This document shows, piece by piece, positions 52,943 through 61,770 of a stretch of 64,000 nucleotides of DNA. This stretch comes from Acidobacteriota bacterium (GTDB lineage Bacteria > Acidobacteriota > Terriglobia > Terriglobales > Acidobacteriaceae), in assembly GCA_021790995.1 (NCBI GenBank), contig JAJYFA010000003.1:1-64000 (forward strand), in the 5' to 3' direction. Each line of letters starts with the position of its first letter. Position 1 is the first letter of the stretch. The notes under the pieces were generated by a model. It ran no database searches. It saw only the letters and a program-made list of their open reading frames with translations, and had not been told where the DNA came from. Both the position numbers and the translations under genes were made by a program.

Positions 52943-54839
52943 GATCCGAAGCTCCGGCTGGCAAGGCGCGGCGCTGGTCGCGATTGTCTATGTCGACTTC
53001 CTCATCTTTGCGCAATTTGCGTTCCTCAAGCGGCTGGCGGCGCTGGGCGTCGCAGATACGCGCCTGAAGGTGGTGATGGGCGCCATGGCGGCCGGCGGAG
53101 TTCTCTTGAGCCTGCTCGCTCCGCGCGTTGGCCGCTGGTCCTCTTCGCGCCTGCGCCTGCGCGTGGGCCTCGCGGCATCGGCCGCGGCGGCATTTTTCTC
53201 GCTCGCTTCGCTCAGTTTCGCCGCTGCCTTAGCCGTTTCCTTTCTGATCGGCGCCGGTCTGGGCTTGCTCACCGTCACGCTCGTTACGCACCTCAAGGAA
53301 TGGACCGGCCGGTGGAATCCGTTCTTCGCCGCCGGCGCGGGAACCGGCGTCGGCTATCTGGTCTGCAACATTCCGCTGCTCTTTGACGCATCGCCTGCAG
53401 CGCAGTCGCTCACGGGGGGAGCCTTTTGCCTCGCCGGCATTCTCGTCACGCTCTTTCCGGAGCGGGCACTCGCTGGTCAGGGCCGCAGCCACGCCGAATC
53501 GAGGTACACGCTTGCTCATGCGCTGCCCGCCTTCACGGCGCTGGTGTGGCTGGACTCGGCCGCGTTCTTCATCGTACAAAATACGCCGGCGCTCAAGTCC
53601 GCGACCTGGCAGGGATCCACGCACCTTTGGTCGAACGGCCTGCTGCATCTGGCCGCCGCTCTCCTCAGCGCCTGGCTCTTGCGCCGCAGTGGACTTCTGC
53701 CGGTGCTGGCCGCCGCGTTCTTCGCGCTTGGCGCGGCCTGCCTGCTGTTGCTCGATCCCAGCCGCGCGCTGCTGGCCTCGATTCTCTATCCCATCGGCGT
53801 CTCGCTCTACTCCGTCGCGCTTGTGGCGTATCCTTCTCTGCTCGCCGCCGCAAAATCCCATGCCGAACGCGGCCGCATCGCGGGATGGATTTACGCGGTC
53901 GCAGGCTGGGCAGGTTCGGCAATGGGCATCGGCATGGCTCAGCATCTCAAGCACATTCCCGCCGCCTTCGTCGCGGCCGCCGGCCTGGTCATCCTGATTC
54001 CGCAAATCTCGTCGCTGCTTCGCCGCCGCGCACGCGAAGTCGCGCTTACCGCGCTGGTTGCTCTGGCTGCGTTTTTCCTGAATCGAATCTCCGCCGCGAG
54101 CCACCCGCCGCAGCCGCTCGCGCAGGTGGAGCGCGGCCGCCAGGTCTACATCTCAGAGGGCTGCATCAACTGTCATTCGCAATACATCCGCCCCCACACT
54201 GCGGACGTTCCGATGTGGGGGCCGGCTGCAACCATCGAGGCGGTTCGCCGCGAGCAGCCCCCGCTGATCGGCAATCGCCGCCAGGGACCGGATCTCTCAG
54301 AGGTTGGCGCGCGCCGCTCGGCGCTGTGGCTCAAGGCGCACTTCTTCGATCCGCCCGAGATGAATGCAGGCTCGATCATGCCCTCATACGGCTTCCTCTT
54401 CCGCGACCACCGCGGCGACGATCTTGTTGCCTATCTCAGAAGCCTCGGCGCTGCCGACGTGATGAAGCGCGCGGACGCCGAGGAGTTCTGGCAGCCGGAA
54501 AAGAGCGCGATCGCTCATGCCGATGCCCGCGAAGGCGAGCGTCTCTTCCAGGGCCATTGCACCACCTGCCACGATGCCCGGGGCCGCACGCGCCTCACCT
54601 GGCAGTCAGATTTCAAACGGCTTCCCACAGACCTTGCTCACGGACCCTACGTCTATCTTCTGCTGCCACAGCCGCAAGACCAGCTCGTCGTCACAGTGGC
54701 GCGGGTCGCCAAATTCGGCATTCCCGGAACCGACATGCCAGGCCACGAATATCTCACGGACCGGCAGGTTGCATCCATCGCTCTCTGGCTGTCGCAAATC
54801 ATCAAACAGCCAGGCTCGAAAACAGGTTTACAACTTTAA
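52929..54839 (+). CDS. MFS-like transporter fused to CcoO-type and second cytochrome c domains
   Basis: A 636-residue fusion. Residues 1-390 form about 11-12 helices with an MFS-like rhythm (VGRWSSSRLRLRVGLAAS, AERGRIAGWIYAVAGWAGSAMG). Residues 395-520 are a monohaem domain with C412-I-N-C415-H416 in the context ISEGCINCHSQYIRP, strongly reminiscent of the CcoO (FixO) subunit of cbb3 oxidase. Residues 525-630 hold a second haem site, C544-T-T-C547-H548, with a candidate Met ligand in GTDMPGHEYL. The cytochrome domains would lie in the periplasm. This fusion is unfamiliar to me. It overlaps the upstream gene by 14 bp; the YceI gene follows after 26 bp. Confidence 0.82.
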   Translation: MPRDKIRSSGWQGAALVAIVYVDFLIFAQFAFLKRLAALGVADTRLKVVMGAMAAGGVLLSLLAPRVGRWSSSRLRLRVGLAASAAAAFFSLASLSFAAALAVSFLIGAGLGLLTVTLVTHLKEWTGRWNPFFAAGAGTGVGYLVCNIPLLFDASPAAQSLTGGAFCLAGILVTLFPERALAGQGRSHAESRYTLAHALPAFTALVWLDSAAFFIVQNTPALKSATWQGSTHLWSNGLLHLAAALLSAWLLRRSGLLPVLAAAFFALGAACLLLLDPSRALLASILYPIGVSLYSVALVAYPSLLAAAKSHAERGRIAGWIYAVAGWAGSAMGIGMAQHLKHIPAAFVAAAGLVILIPQISSLLRRRAREVALTALVALAAFFLNRISAASHPPQPLAQVERGRQVYISEGCINCHSQYIRPHTADVPMWGPAATIEAVRREQPPLIGNRRQGPDLSEVGARRSALWLKAHFFDPPEMNAGSIMPSYGFLFRDHRGDDLVAYLRSLGAADVMKRADAEEFWQPEKSAIAHADAREGERLFQGHCTTCHDARGRTRLTWQSDFKRLPTDLAHGPYVYLLLPQPQDQLVVTVARVAKFGIPGTDMPGHEYLTDRQVASIALWLSQIIKQPGSKTGLQL

Positions 54840-54865
54840 TTCACTCATCCTTCAGGAGAAGAACC

Positions 54866-55444
54866 ATGAAACTGTCCGCAAAATCCCTCTTCCTCGTGCT
54901 TTTGCTCTCGCTGGCGCAGGCCGGATTTGCTCAGCGCCAGACCTTCACCGTCAATTCAGGTGCGAGCCAGGTCGCTTTTACTCTTGCCGCCACGGGTCAC
55001 AGCGTGCAGGGAACTTTCCGCGTGCAAAGCGGAACGATCAATTTCGATCCCAGCGCGCAAACCATCTCAGGCTCGATCGTAGTCGCGGCTGCAAGCGGCA
55101 ACAGCGGCGATTCGGGCCGCGACAAAAAGATGAACCACCAGGTGCTCAACACCGGCAAGTTCTCCGAGATTACCTTCGCGCCTAGCAGTTACACCGGCAA
55201 GCTCGCGTCCACGGGCGATTCAACCATCCAGGTCTCCGGCATCTTCACCTTGCTTGGCGTGCAGCACGATCTCACGCTTCCCATGCAGATTCACATCGAC
55301 AAAGGAACGCTGACGGCCAAAGGACAATTCACAGTACCGTACGTCAAATGGGGCCTCAAGGATCCCAGCTTCTTTGTGCTCAAAGTAGCCAAGGATGTCG
55401 ATATCAACCTCAATTTGACCGGCACGGTCGCTGCGGCCAGCTAA
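54866..55444 (+). CDS. Periplasmic YceI-family (isoprenoid-binding lipocalin-like) protein
   Basis: A 192-residue exported protein: signal peptide (KLSAKSLFLVLLLSLAQAGFA) then a YceI domain (FTVNSGASQVAFTLAATGHSVQGTF, then DKKMNHQVLNTGKFSEITF, VSGIFTLLGVQHDLTLPM). YceI proteins are lipocalin-like barrels, one of which was crystallised with a bound polyisoprenoid, and cytochrome b561-linked members exist. As last gene of the operon it is a plausible carrier for the product of the polyprenyl synthase. The ATG at 54866 has AGGAG 8 nt upstream. The stop is 34 bp from the convergent cysE stop. Confidence 0.9.
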   Translation: MKLSAKSLFLVLLLSLAQAGFAQRQTFTVNSGASQVAFTLAATGHSVQGTFRVQSGTINFDPSAQTISGSIVVAAASGNSGDSGRDKKMNHQVLNTGKFSEITFAPSSYTGKLASTGDSTIQVSGIFTLLGVQHDLTLPMQIHIDKGTLTAKGQFTVPYVKWGLKDPSFFVLKVAKDVDINLNLTGTVAAAS

Positions 55445-55478
55445 GCAGGCAACCTGCCCCGTGCCCGGTTTGCGGCGC

Positions 55479-56213
55479 TCAGATCCCCTCGCCCATCGAG
55501 ACGTAGACGCGCAGCCGGTCAAGCTCCACGCGATAGGCGGCGCGCTCGAGTTCCTCATGGGCGAAGGGCTTGGTGCGGTCCTCATGCGCGCCGAGGCGGT
55601 CTTCTAGTTCGTCCACGCGCGCCGAGAGCGCGATGAGGGCGTCTGAGAGCGGATCCTTGATCTCGTGCGGATCGGTGATGAGCACGCGCTCGCCGTTGCG
55701 ATAAACGATGTGCGCGGGCACGCCCACCACGGTCGAGTTCGGCGGAACGTCGGTCAGAACCACCGACCCCGCGCCTACGCGTGAGTTCTCGCCTACCGTC
55801 ACATTGCCCAGGATGTTGGCGTTGTTGCCGATGAAGACGTTGTCGCAGATCGTGGGGTGGCGCTTGCCGTGCTGCTTGCCGGTGCCGCCCAGGGTCACGC
55901 CCTGGTACATGGTCACGTCGCTGCCCACAATCGCGGTTTCGCCAATCACCACGCCGGTAGCGTGATCGATGAAGAGCCGCCGCCCGAGCAGCGCGCCGGG
56001 ATGAATGTCGACTCCGGTAAAGAGACGCGCCACCTGCGAGAGAACGCGGGCGAGCAGGCGCAGCTTGCGCCGCCAGAGCCCATGCGAGATGCGGTGAATC
56101 CACACCGCCCACAGGCCCGGATAGCAGAGCAGAACCTCAATGCCTGTGCGCGCAGCCGGATCGCGCTCCATCACTGAGCGGATATCGTCGCGAATTCGTG
56201 CAAACAGGGACAT
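55479..56213 (-). CDS. cysE: Serine O-acetyltransferase
   Basis: A 244-residue left-handed beta-helix acetyltransferase that makes O-acetylserine, the substrate of CysK. After an N-terminal helical part, the hexapeptide-repeat domain runs from about residue 65 to 175 ([55 protein letters not shown]). The catalytic His lies in IDHATG. A tail of some 60 charged residues after the beta-helix ([17 protein letters not shown]) is longer than in E. coli CysE and may form a coiled coil. It is downstream of cysK on the same strand with a 106-bp gap that contains a long inverted repeat. Confidence 0.92.
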   Translation of the reverse strand: MSLFARIRDDIRSVMERDPAARTGIEVLLCYPGLWAVWIHRISHGLWRRKLRLLARVLSQVARLFTGVDIHPGALLGRRLFIDHATGVVIGETAIVGSDVTMYQGVTLGGTGKQHGKRHPTICDNVFIGNNANILGNVTVGENSRVGAGSVVLTDVPPNSTVVGVPAHIVYRNGERVLITDPHEIKDPLSDALIALSARVDELEDRLGAHEDRTKPFAHEELERAAYRVELDRLRVYVSMGEGI

Positions 56214-56227
56214 AAAGCTAGGGACTA

Positions 56228-56314
56228 AGGGACTCGGGACTAAGAGACCAAGACGAAATTCGGAGAGACAGCCGCAATTCGTAGGCTCTCTTAGTTCCTT
56301 AGTGCCGAGTCCCT
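56228..56314. repeat. Long imperfect inverted repeat between cysK and cysE
   Basis: AGGGACTCGGGACTAAG (56228-56244) and CTTAGTGCCGAGTCCCT (56298-56314) are complementary at 16 of 17 positions, with a 53-nt loop. Each arm is itself built of GGGACT-like units 7-8 nt apart (56221, 56229, 56236 on the left), so this is a pair of facing short tandem arrays. It fills the cysK-cysE gap and could act as a terminator or processing site. Confidence 0.75.
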
Positions 56315-56319
56315 GCTTT

Positions 56320-57300
56320 TTACGCCGTCACCGCAATCGGCTCGGCTTGTAACGCCAGCGCCTTCTGGCGCAGCGGTTCAAAGAGCACACTCGACAGGTA
56401 ACGCTCGCCGAAGTCGGGCAGCACGACCACTATCAGCTTACCTTTATTCTCAGGCCGCGCGGCCACCTTCAGCGCCGCCGCAGCCGCGGCGCCAGAGCTG
56501 ATGCCGACAAAGAGGCCTTCTTCTCTGGCCAGCCGCCGCGCCATCTCGATGGACTCGTCGTTCGTCACCTGGACAATTTCATCGATGTTCTTGGTGTCGA
56601 GAATGCTCGGCACAAAACCTGCGCCGAGGCCCTGGATCTTGTGCGGGCCGGGCTTGCCGCCGGAGAGCACCGCGCTGTCGGTCGGCTCAACAGCGATAGC
56701 CTTGAACGCCGGCTTCTTCGATTTAATGAAATTCGATGCCCCTGTGATGGTGCCGCCCGTGCCCACGCCGGAGATGAGAATGTCGACCGCGCCGTCGGTG
56801 TCGTCCCAGATCTCGGGGCCGGTGGTGTGCAAGTGGATGGCCGGGTTCGCCGGGTTGTCGAATTGCTGCAGAATGTAGCCATCCGCAGTATTCGCGAGAA
56901 TCTCGTGGGCCTTCGCGATCGCGCCCTTCATGCCGCCGGGGCCCGGCGTGAGCACGATCTCGGCGCCATAGGCGAGCAGCGTCACTCGCCGCTCCAGGCT
57001 CATCGTCTCCGGCATGGTGAGGATGAGTTTGTAGCCCTTCACCGCGGCCACAAACGCCAGCGCAATGCCGGTGTTGCCGCTGGTAGGCTCGATGAGCGTG
57101 GTTTTCCCCGGCGTGATCTTGCCTCGTCTTTCGGCGTCCTCGATCATGGCAAAGCCAATGCGGTCTTTCACGCTCGATGCGGGGTTCTGGCTTTCCAGCT
57201 TGACGACGACAGTAGCCGGCAGTCCGGCTGCCACACGATTCAACCGCACCAGGGGAGTGCGGCCGATCAATTCAGTAACATTCGCGGCAATGCGCGCCAT
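56320..57300 (-). CDS. cysK: Cysteine synthase A (O-acetylserine sulfhydrylase)
   Basis: A 326-residue PLP enzyme making cysteine from O-acetylserine and sulfide. The PLP lysine is K45 in SSVKDRIG, the substrate loop is TSGNTG near residue 70, and the phosphate loop is [10 protein letters not shown] near 175; [12 protein letters not shown] follows. The ATG at 57300 is preceded by AAGGAGA at 6-nt spacing, which fixes the start over an in-frame site 24 bp upstream. It forms a probable cysK-cysE unit. CysK may also bind the CysE C-terminus in the cysteine synthase complex: the CysE tail here ends in Gly-Ile (GEGI), matching the C-terminal Ile rule for that interaction. Confidence 0.95.
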   Translation of the reverse strand: MARIAANVTELIGRTPLVRLNRVAAGLPATVVVKLESQNPASSVKDRIGFAMIEDAERRGKITPGKTTLIEPTSGNTGIALAFVAAVKGYKLILTMPETMSLERRVTLLAYGAEIVLTPGPGGMKGAIAKAHEILANTADGYILQQFDNPANPAIHLHTTGPEIWDDTDGAVDILISGVGTGGTITGASNFIKSKKPAFKAIAVEPTDSAVLSGGKPGPHKIQGLGAGFVPSILDTKNIDEIVQVTNDESIEMARRLAREEGLFVGISSGAAAAAALKVAARPENKGKLIVVVLPDFGERYLSSVLFEPLRQKALALQAEPIAVTA

Positions 57301-57716
57301 GACGATCTCCTTTTCCGGGGCCAATGCCCGGACTTCTCGTGTGTTGGAAATTTGGGGATAGGTGCAGCTTGTCTGGCGAGAAATCGAGCGCGCTCAAAGG
57401 CGCAGTTCAGCATCGGAGCGGCACCAGGGCGGTGTTAGCGACATCGATGCATATTTATAAGGTAGACCGTTGACGCAGGGATGGCAAGAGGAACATCGCG
57501 AAAAACAATCGCGCGGGCAAGCCTGCAACTCAAGGTAAACATGCTCCTAAGGCCTCGAAATCACCCGTTTCCCGTCGGGTGAATCGCTTCCCGCCAGGCC
57601 ACAAACGCTCTTGGCGAAGGGATCTGTCGCCGTATTTCCTGCCAGCGGAATGACTTTTGTCACAGCCAACCATGGTGGCGAGATTAAATCCTGTTCCTTC
57701 AGGAAAGCGAGGAGCC
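57301..57716. other. Divergent intergenic region cysK / ilvB
   Basis: About 415 bp containing the control signals of both genes. A perfect hairpin (57561-57582) lies about 135 bp upstream of ilvB; I see no leader peptide rich in branched-chain codons and no gene. Confidence 0.4.
57561..57582 (+). other. Hairpin in the ilvB leader region
   Basis: TCACCCG and CGGGTGA form a perfect 7-bp stem around an 8-nt loop. No T-run follows, so it is not a standard terminator; a role in an mRNA leader is possible. Confidence 0.4.
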
Positions 57717-59456
57717 ATGCACAAAGCCACAGGACAGGAAAGCTTCGTTCCACAGACAAAAGCCCGACTCACGGGGGCAGAGATCGTATGGGCCACGTTA
57801 GCGGGCGAAGGCGTCACCGACGTCTTTGGCTATCCAGGCGGGGCAATTCTTCCTGTCTATGACGCATTGCGCCGGTTTCCCATCCGGCACGTCCTCGTTC
57901 GCCACGAACAAGGCGCCGCACACATGGCCGATGGCTACGCGCGCGCGTCGGGCAAGGTCGGCGTGGCCATCGCCACCAGCGGACCCGGTGCCACCAACCT
58001 GTTGACCGGCATCGCCACGGCCATGCTCGACTCGGTTCCCATTCTCTGCATCACCGGGCAGGTGTCGAGCCACGTTCTTGGCAACGACGCCTTTCAGGAA
58101 GTCGACATTACCGGCGTCACCCTGCCCGTCACCAAGCATAATTTTCTCGTTGATCGAGCTGAAGACATTGCTCCCGCGCTGCGCCGCGCCTTGCAGATCG
58201 CCCGCTCCGGGCGCCCTGGCCCGGTGCTGGTTGACATTACGCGCGATGCACAGCAGGCAAGCGCAGTCTTTGACTTTGCCGCCACGGAACCCGCTCCCTA
58301 TCGCAACCACCCCATGATTCAACTGAAGGAGAGCCAACTTCAGCACGCAGCCGAAATGATCCGGTCGGCAGAGCGTCCGCTCATCCTGGCTGGCCACGGG
58401 ATCATCGCTTCCGGCGCTATGGAGCATGTGCGTACCCTCGCCGAGCGCGCGCAGATTCCTGTGGCGCTTACGCTCCTTGGCCTGAGCGCATTTCCTGCAT
58501 CGCATCCCCTCAATCTCGGCATGATGGGCATGCACGGGGAATCGTGGGTCAACCGCGCTATCCAGCAGGCCGACCTGCTTATTGCCTGCGGCATGCGCTT
58601 CAGCGATCGCGTGATCGGCACCTCCACAACCTATGCGCGCAATGCCCGCAAGATCCAGATCGATATCGACCCCGCCGAGATCAGCAAGAACGTCAAGGCC
58701 GACCTCGCGCTGACCGGCGACCTGCGTGCGGTTCTGGAGCAGCTTCTGCCGCTCGTTGCCAGCCGCCAGGACACTGGCTGGCTGAACAAAATCCAGGCCG
58801 TGCGCGGCGAAAACGCCGTTCGTGACATTCAGAACTTGCCCGACAACGGCCACCTTTACGCCGCGCATGTGATGCACGATCTGTGGCGCATCACCGTGGG
58901 CGATTGCATCGTTGCGACCGACGTGGGCCAGCATCAGATGTGGGAGGCGCAGTACTTCAAGCACGAGCGCCCGCGCAGTCTGCTGACCTCCGGCGGTCTC
59001 GGAACCATGGGCTTTGGTCTTCCCGCAGCCATCGGCGCCAAGGTCGCTCACCCGGATAAAGAAGTCTGGGCGATCGCCGGCGACGGCGGCTTCCAGATGA
59101 CGGCATCGGAGCTCGCCACCATTGCGCAGGAGGGCCTCAAGATCAACATCGCCATCATCAACAACGGCTATCTCGGCATGGTGCGCCAGTGGCAGGAGTT
59201 TTTCTACGACCGCAACTACGAGGCCACTCCGTTGGTCAGTCCTGACTTTGTGAAGCTGGCCGGCGCTCATGGCATCGCAGGACGCACCGTACGTTCACGC
59301 GGCGCAGTGCGGCCCGCGGTCGAGGAAGCGCGCAAGCATTCAGGCGCGTTTCTGCTGAATTTCATGGTCGAGCGGGAAGACGCTGTCTACCCCATGATTC
59401 CCGCAGGCAACTCTCTGGACGAGATGATCCGTCGCCCCGGTTTCAATGAGAATTGA
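57717..59456 (+). CDS. ilvB: Acetolactate synthase large (catalytic) subunit
   Basis: A 579-residue ThDP-dependent enzyme that condenses pyruvate to acetolactate or acetohydroxybutyrate for valine, leucine and isoleucine synthesis. The N-terminal part has FGYPGGAILPVYDAL and RHEQGAAHMADGYAR with the catalytic Glu, the middle FAD domain follows, and the ThDP motif GDGGFQMTASEL is near 460. The ATG at 57717 has GAGGAG just upstream; earlier in-frame starts add a non-conserved stretch. No ilvN regulatory subunit lies nearby: the next gene is an unrelated minus-strand gene. A hairpin follows 6 bp after the stop. Confidence 0.92.
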   Translation: MHKATGQESFVPQTKARLTGAEIVWATLAGEGVTDVFGYPGGAILPVYDALRRFPIRHVLVRHEQGAAHMADGYARASGKVGVAIATSGPGATNLLTGIATAMLDSVPILCITGQVSSHVLGNDAFQEVDITGVTLPVTKHNFLVDRAEDIAPALRRALQIARSGRPGPVLVDITRDAQQASAVFDFAATEPAPYRNHPMIQLKESQLQHAAEMIRSAERPLILAGHGIIASGAMEHVRTLAERAQIPVALTLLGLSAFPASHPLNLGMMGMHGESWVNRAIQQADLLIACGMRFSDRVIGTSTTYARNARKIQIDIDPAEISKNVKADLALTGDLRAVLEQLLPLVASRQDTGWLNKIQAVRGENAVRDIQNLPDNGHLYAAHVMHDLWRITVGDCIVATDVGQHQMWEAQYFKHERPRSLLTSGGLGTMGFGLPAAIGAKVAHPDKEVWAIAGDGGFQMTASELATIAQEGLKINIAIINNGYLGMVRQWQEFFYDRNYEATPLVSPDFVKLAGAHGIAGRTVRSRGAVRPAVEEARKHSGAFLLNFMVEREDAVYPMIPAGNSLDEMIRRPGFNEN

Positions 59457-59462
59457 GGGGAT

Positions 59463-59497
59463 CTCACACGCTCGCGATTCACCACCGAGCGCGTGAG
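59463..59497 (+). terminator. Hairpin terminator after ilvB
   Basis: CTCACACGCTCG and CGAGCGCGTGAG pair at 11 of 12 positions around an 11-nt loop, starting 7 bp after the ilvB stop. No strong T-run follows. It also serves the convergent small gene. Confidence 0.6.
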
Positions 59498-59561
59498 TGA
59501 CCTGGCGAAACAATCCGCACCAACTGTGCGGTCCAGCGGATCCAGCCTGTGGAATGCTCAT

Positions 59562-59906
59562 TTACCGCAGGTTTTCCGCCAGTTTGCCCTCTTCTTCCTC
59601 GCCCCAGGGAACTTGCATGCTGCCCCATTTCTCCAGATAGACTCCGCTGACCACAAGTCCAACCAGAAACACGCCCACCGAACTGAACTCCCAAATGCTG
59701 AGCACGCGGTCTTCGTGCGCTGTCTGGTAGACTGTCACGCCGTGAATGCTGCGGGGTACAACGCGGAGCGCATCAGGCTCCGGCAGACGGGGCATGACTT
59801 CCAAATAGTGGGTGGAAATTGCCGCAGAAGTAATCAGGCCCGCCAGACCGACGAGCAGGAACAGCAGGGCGAAGAATTTTAGAGTCGCTAACCGCGCAGC
59901 CTTCAT
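59562..59906 (-). CDS. Hypothetical two-helix membrane protein
   Basis: A 114-residue protein with an N-terminal helix (about 9-31, LKFFALLFLLVGLAGLITSAAI), a periplasmic loop (about 32-70) and a second helix (about 73-91, FSSVGVFLVGLVVSGVYL), ending in an acidic tail (WGEEEEGKLAENL). The family is unknown to me. Codon use and the clear membrane topology support it as a real gene, and it fills a space between two plus-strand genes. It lies upstream of mnmE on the opposite strand. Confidence 0.6.
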   Translation of the reverse strand: MKAARLATLKFFALLFLLVGLAGLITSAAISTHYLEVMPRLPEPDALRVVPRSIHGVTVYQTAHEDRVLSIWEFSSVGVFLVGLVVSGVYLEKWGSMQVPWGEEEEGKLAENLR

Positions 59907-60133
59907 CGTATTCGCCTCAGGCCGTTGCGCTTCCCGGAATCGAGCCCCCGATCACTGCCGAGAGGCACGTCGATGAATTAACTGTAGTGCAGTTTGTCCG
60001 GGAAACGCCACTATCACAAAAGTACCTACACCTCTGGTTACCCCTTCCGGAAACCGCAGCTACCCAGCGCGGCGCCAGGCTGCATCTCCTTCCCATCTTC
60101 CCGCGGCCCCGCGCTCTACACTGAGTGCAACCC

Positions 60134-61609
60134 ATGTCTGCCCAAGACACAGTTACGGAAACCATCGCCGCCATCTCCACACCGCCGGGGCGCGGCGGCA
60201 TCGGCATTGTGCGGCTCAGCGGGCCGCTGGCTGCGTCCATTGCCAGGCAGCTTGTCCGGCTGCGGCATCCACTGGAGCACGCGCGCGCGCGTCTGGCCGA
60301 CGTGCTCGATGCGGACAGCGGCGAAGCGGCGCGCATCGATGAAGCCCTCGTCACATTCTTCCGCGCTCCAAACTCGTACACCGCCGAAGACTTGGTTGAA
60401 ATCGCCGCGCACGGTTCGCCTGTCGTTCTTGATCTGCTGCTGCGCCGCGCGCTCGCGCTGGGTGCGCGCCTTGCCGAGCCTGGCGAATTTACCGAGCGCG
60501 CCTTTCTCTCCGGCCGGCTCGACCTCACGCAGGCCGAAGCGGTCCGCGACCTCATCGACGCGCAAACCCTCACCCAGGCGCGCCAGGCAGCCAGTCAGAT
60601 GGGCGGCGCGCTCAGCCGCCGTGCCGCGCCCGTAAAGCAGGAACTGATCGACCTCGTGGCCCTGATCGAGGCTGGCATCGACTTTGGCGAGGACGATGTC
60701 GAAGTGACCCCGCAGCAGGAGATTGCGCGCCGCATTGCCGGGCTTACACCGCCGCTCGCCGCGCTCGAAGCCTCCTTTGCCCGCGGCCGCGTTGTGCACG
60801 ACGGCCTCACCCTCGCCATCGTCGGCCGGCCCAACGCGGGCAAGAGCTCGCTCTTCAACCGCCTCGTCGAGCGCGACCGCGCCATCGTCACCGCTACGCC
60901 CGGCACGACACGCGATCTGGTCACCGAGCGCATCTCCATCGGTGGCATTCCTATCGAAATGGTCGATACCGCGGGCCTGCGCGAGGGGCGCGAAGAAGCC
61001 GAACAGCTCGGCATCGCTCGCAGCCGCGAGGCACTTGCCGATGCCGCGCTGGTTCTCGTTGTGCTCGACGCGACGCAGCCGCTCAACGACGAGGAGCACC
61101 GTCTGCTGGCCGCGGTCGAGGGCCGACCGGCCATCGTCGCCATCAACAAATCAGATCTCGTGAAATCGCAACGTCCAGACTCGTCGCCTCCGCTCACCGG
61201 CGAAGGCGCTGCGGGCTCCCCATCCTTGGCCGCGTCCTTTGCGGATAAGGGCGAGAATGAATCATGCCCGTTACCCCACAGTGAAATTGAAAATGCTCTC
61301 ACCGCGCTGCCAACCTCGGCGCTCACCGGCGAAGGCATTCCCGCGCTGCGCGAAAAAATTCTCGCTCTCGCCACCGGCGGCGCCGCAGCCGAGCCCGGCA
61401 TGTTGACGAACCTGCGCCAGCACCAGGCCATCGCCACTGCGCTCACCGCACTGGACGATGCAGCCAGAGCCAACGAAAGCGGCATCCCCCACGAGATGAT
61501 CCTGCTCGATCTCTATCGCGCCCTCTTGGCCCTGGACTCGCTCACCGGCCAGACCACTCCCGACGTCATTCTCAATGTAATTTTTTCAAGTTTCTGCATC
61601 GGAAAATAA
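60134..61609 (+). CDS. mnmE: tRNA modification GTPase MnmE
   Basis: A 491-residue GTPase that, with MnmG, installs the (carboxymethyl)aminomethyl group on wobble U34 of certain tRNAs. The N-terminal tetrahydrofolate-binding domain starts ETIAAISTPPGRGGIGIVRLSG; the G domain has G1 GRPNAGKS, G3 DTAGLRE and G4 NKSD; the C-terminus ends with the conserved FCIGK including its essential Cys. An insert of about 30 residues after NKSD (Ser/Pro/Glu-rich) lengthens the G domain. The ATG at 60134 is preferred to a GTG 9 bp upstream. The partner mnmG is only 1.4 kb away on the opposite strand. Confidence 0.95.
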   Translation: MSAQDTVTETIAAISTPPGRGGIGIVRLSGPLAASIARQLVRLRHPLEHARARLADVLDADSGEAARIDEALVTFFRAPNSYTAEDLVEIAAHGSPVVLDLLLRRALALGARLAEPGEFTERAFLSGRLDLTQAEAVRDLIDAQTLTQARQAASQMGGALSRRAAPVKQELIDLVALIEAGIDFGEDDVEVTPQQEIARRIAGLTPPLAALEASFARGRVVHDGLTLAIVGRPNAGKSSLFNRLVERDRAIVTATPGTTRDLVTERISIGGIPIEMVDTAGLREGREEAEQLGIARSREALADAALVLVVLDATQPLNDEEHRLLAAVEGRPAIVAINKSDLVKSQRPDSSPPLTGEGAAGSPSLAASFADKGENESCPLPHSEIENALTALPTSALTGEGIPALREKILALATGGAAAEPGMLTNLRQHQAIATALTALDDAARANESGIPHEMILLDLYRALLALDSLTGQTTPDVILNVIFSSFCIGK

Positions 61610-61770
61610 TTGCGCTTCCGAGCCTGAGCTGAGGCTCCAGGTGTGCGTGTCTCTGTCGTCCGGCGTCAGACTTATCCTCCCAGGCGCGGCATCGCGGCAT
61701 GAAGAACCGCGCTTGATCTTGGACGAATTGTGGACTCACTGCGCGGAAAACAGGCGGCAAAAACGCCGAT

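Noticed and set aside
53426-54865. A long plus-strand frame that runs into the YceI gene from upstream
   Set aside because: Only the part from the ATG at 54866, with its AGGAG site and signal peptide, is real; the rest is an alternative frame of the MFS-cytochrome gene.
57798-59270. A 490-codon minus-strand frame opposite ilvB
   Set aside because: Antisense of a clearly identified enzyme; no family resemblance.
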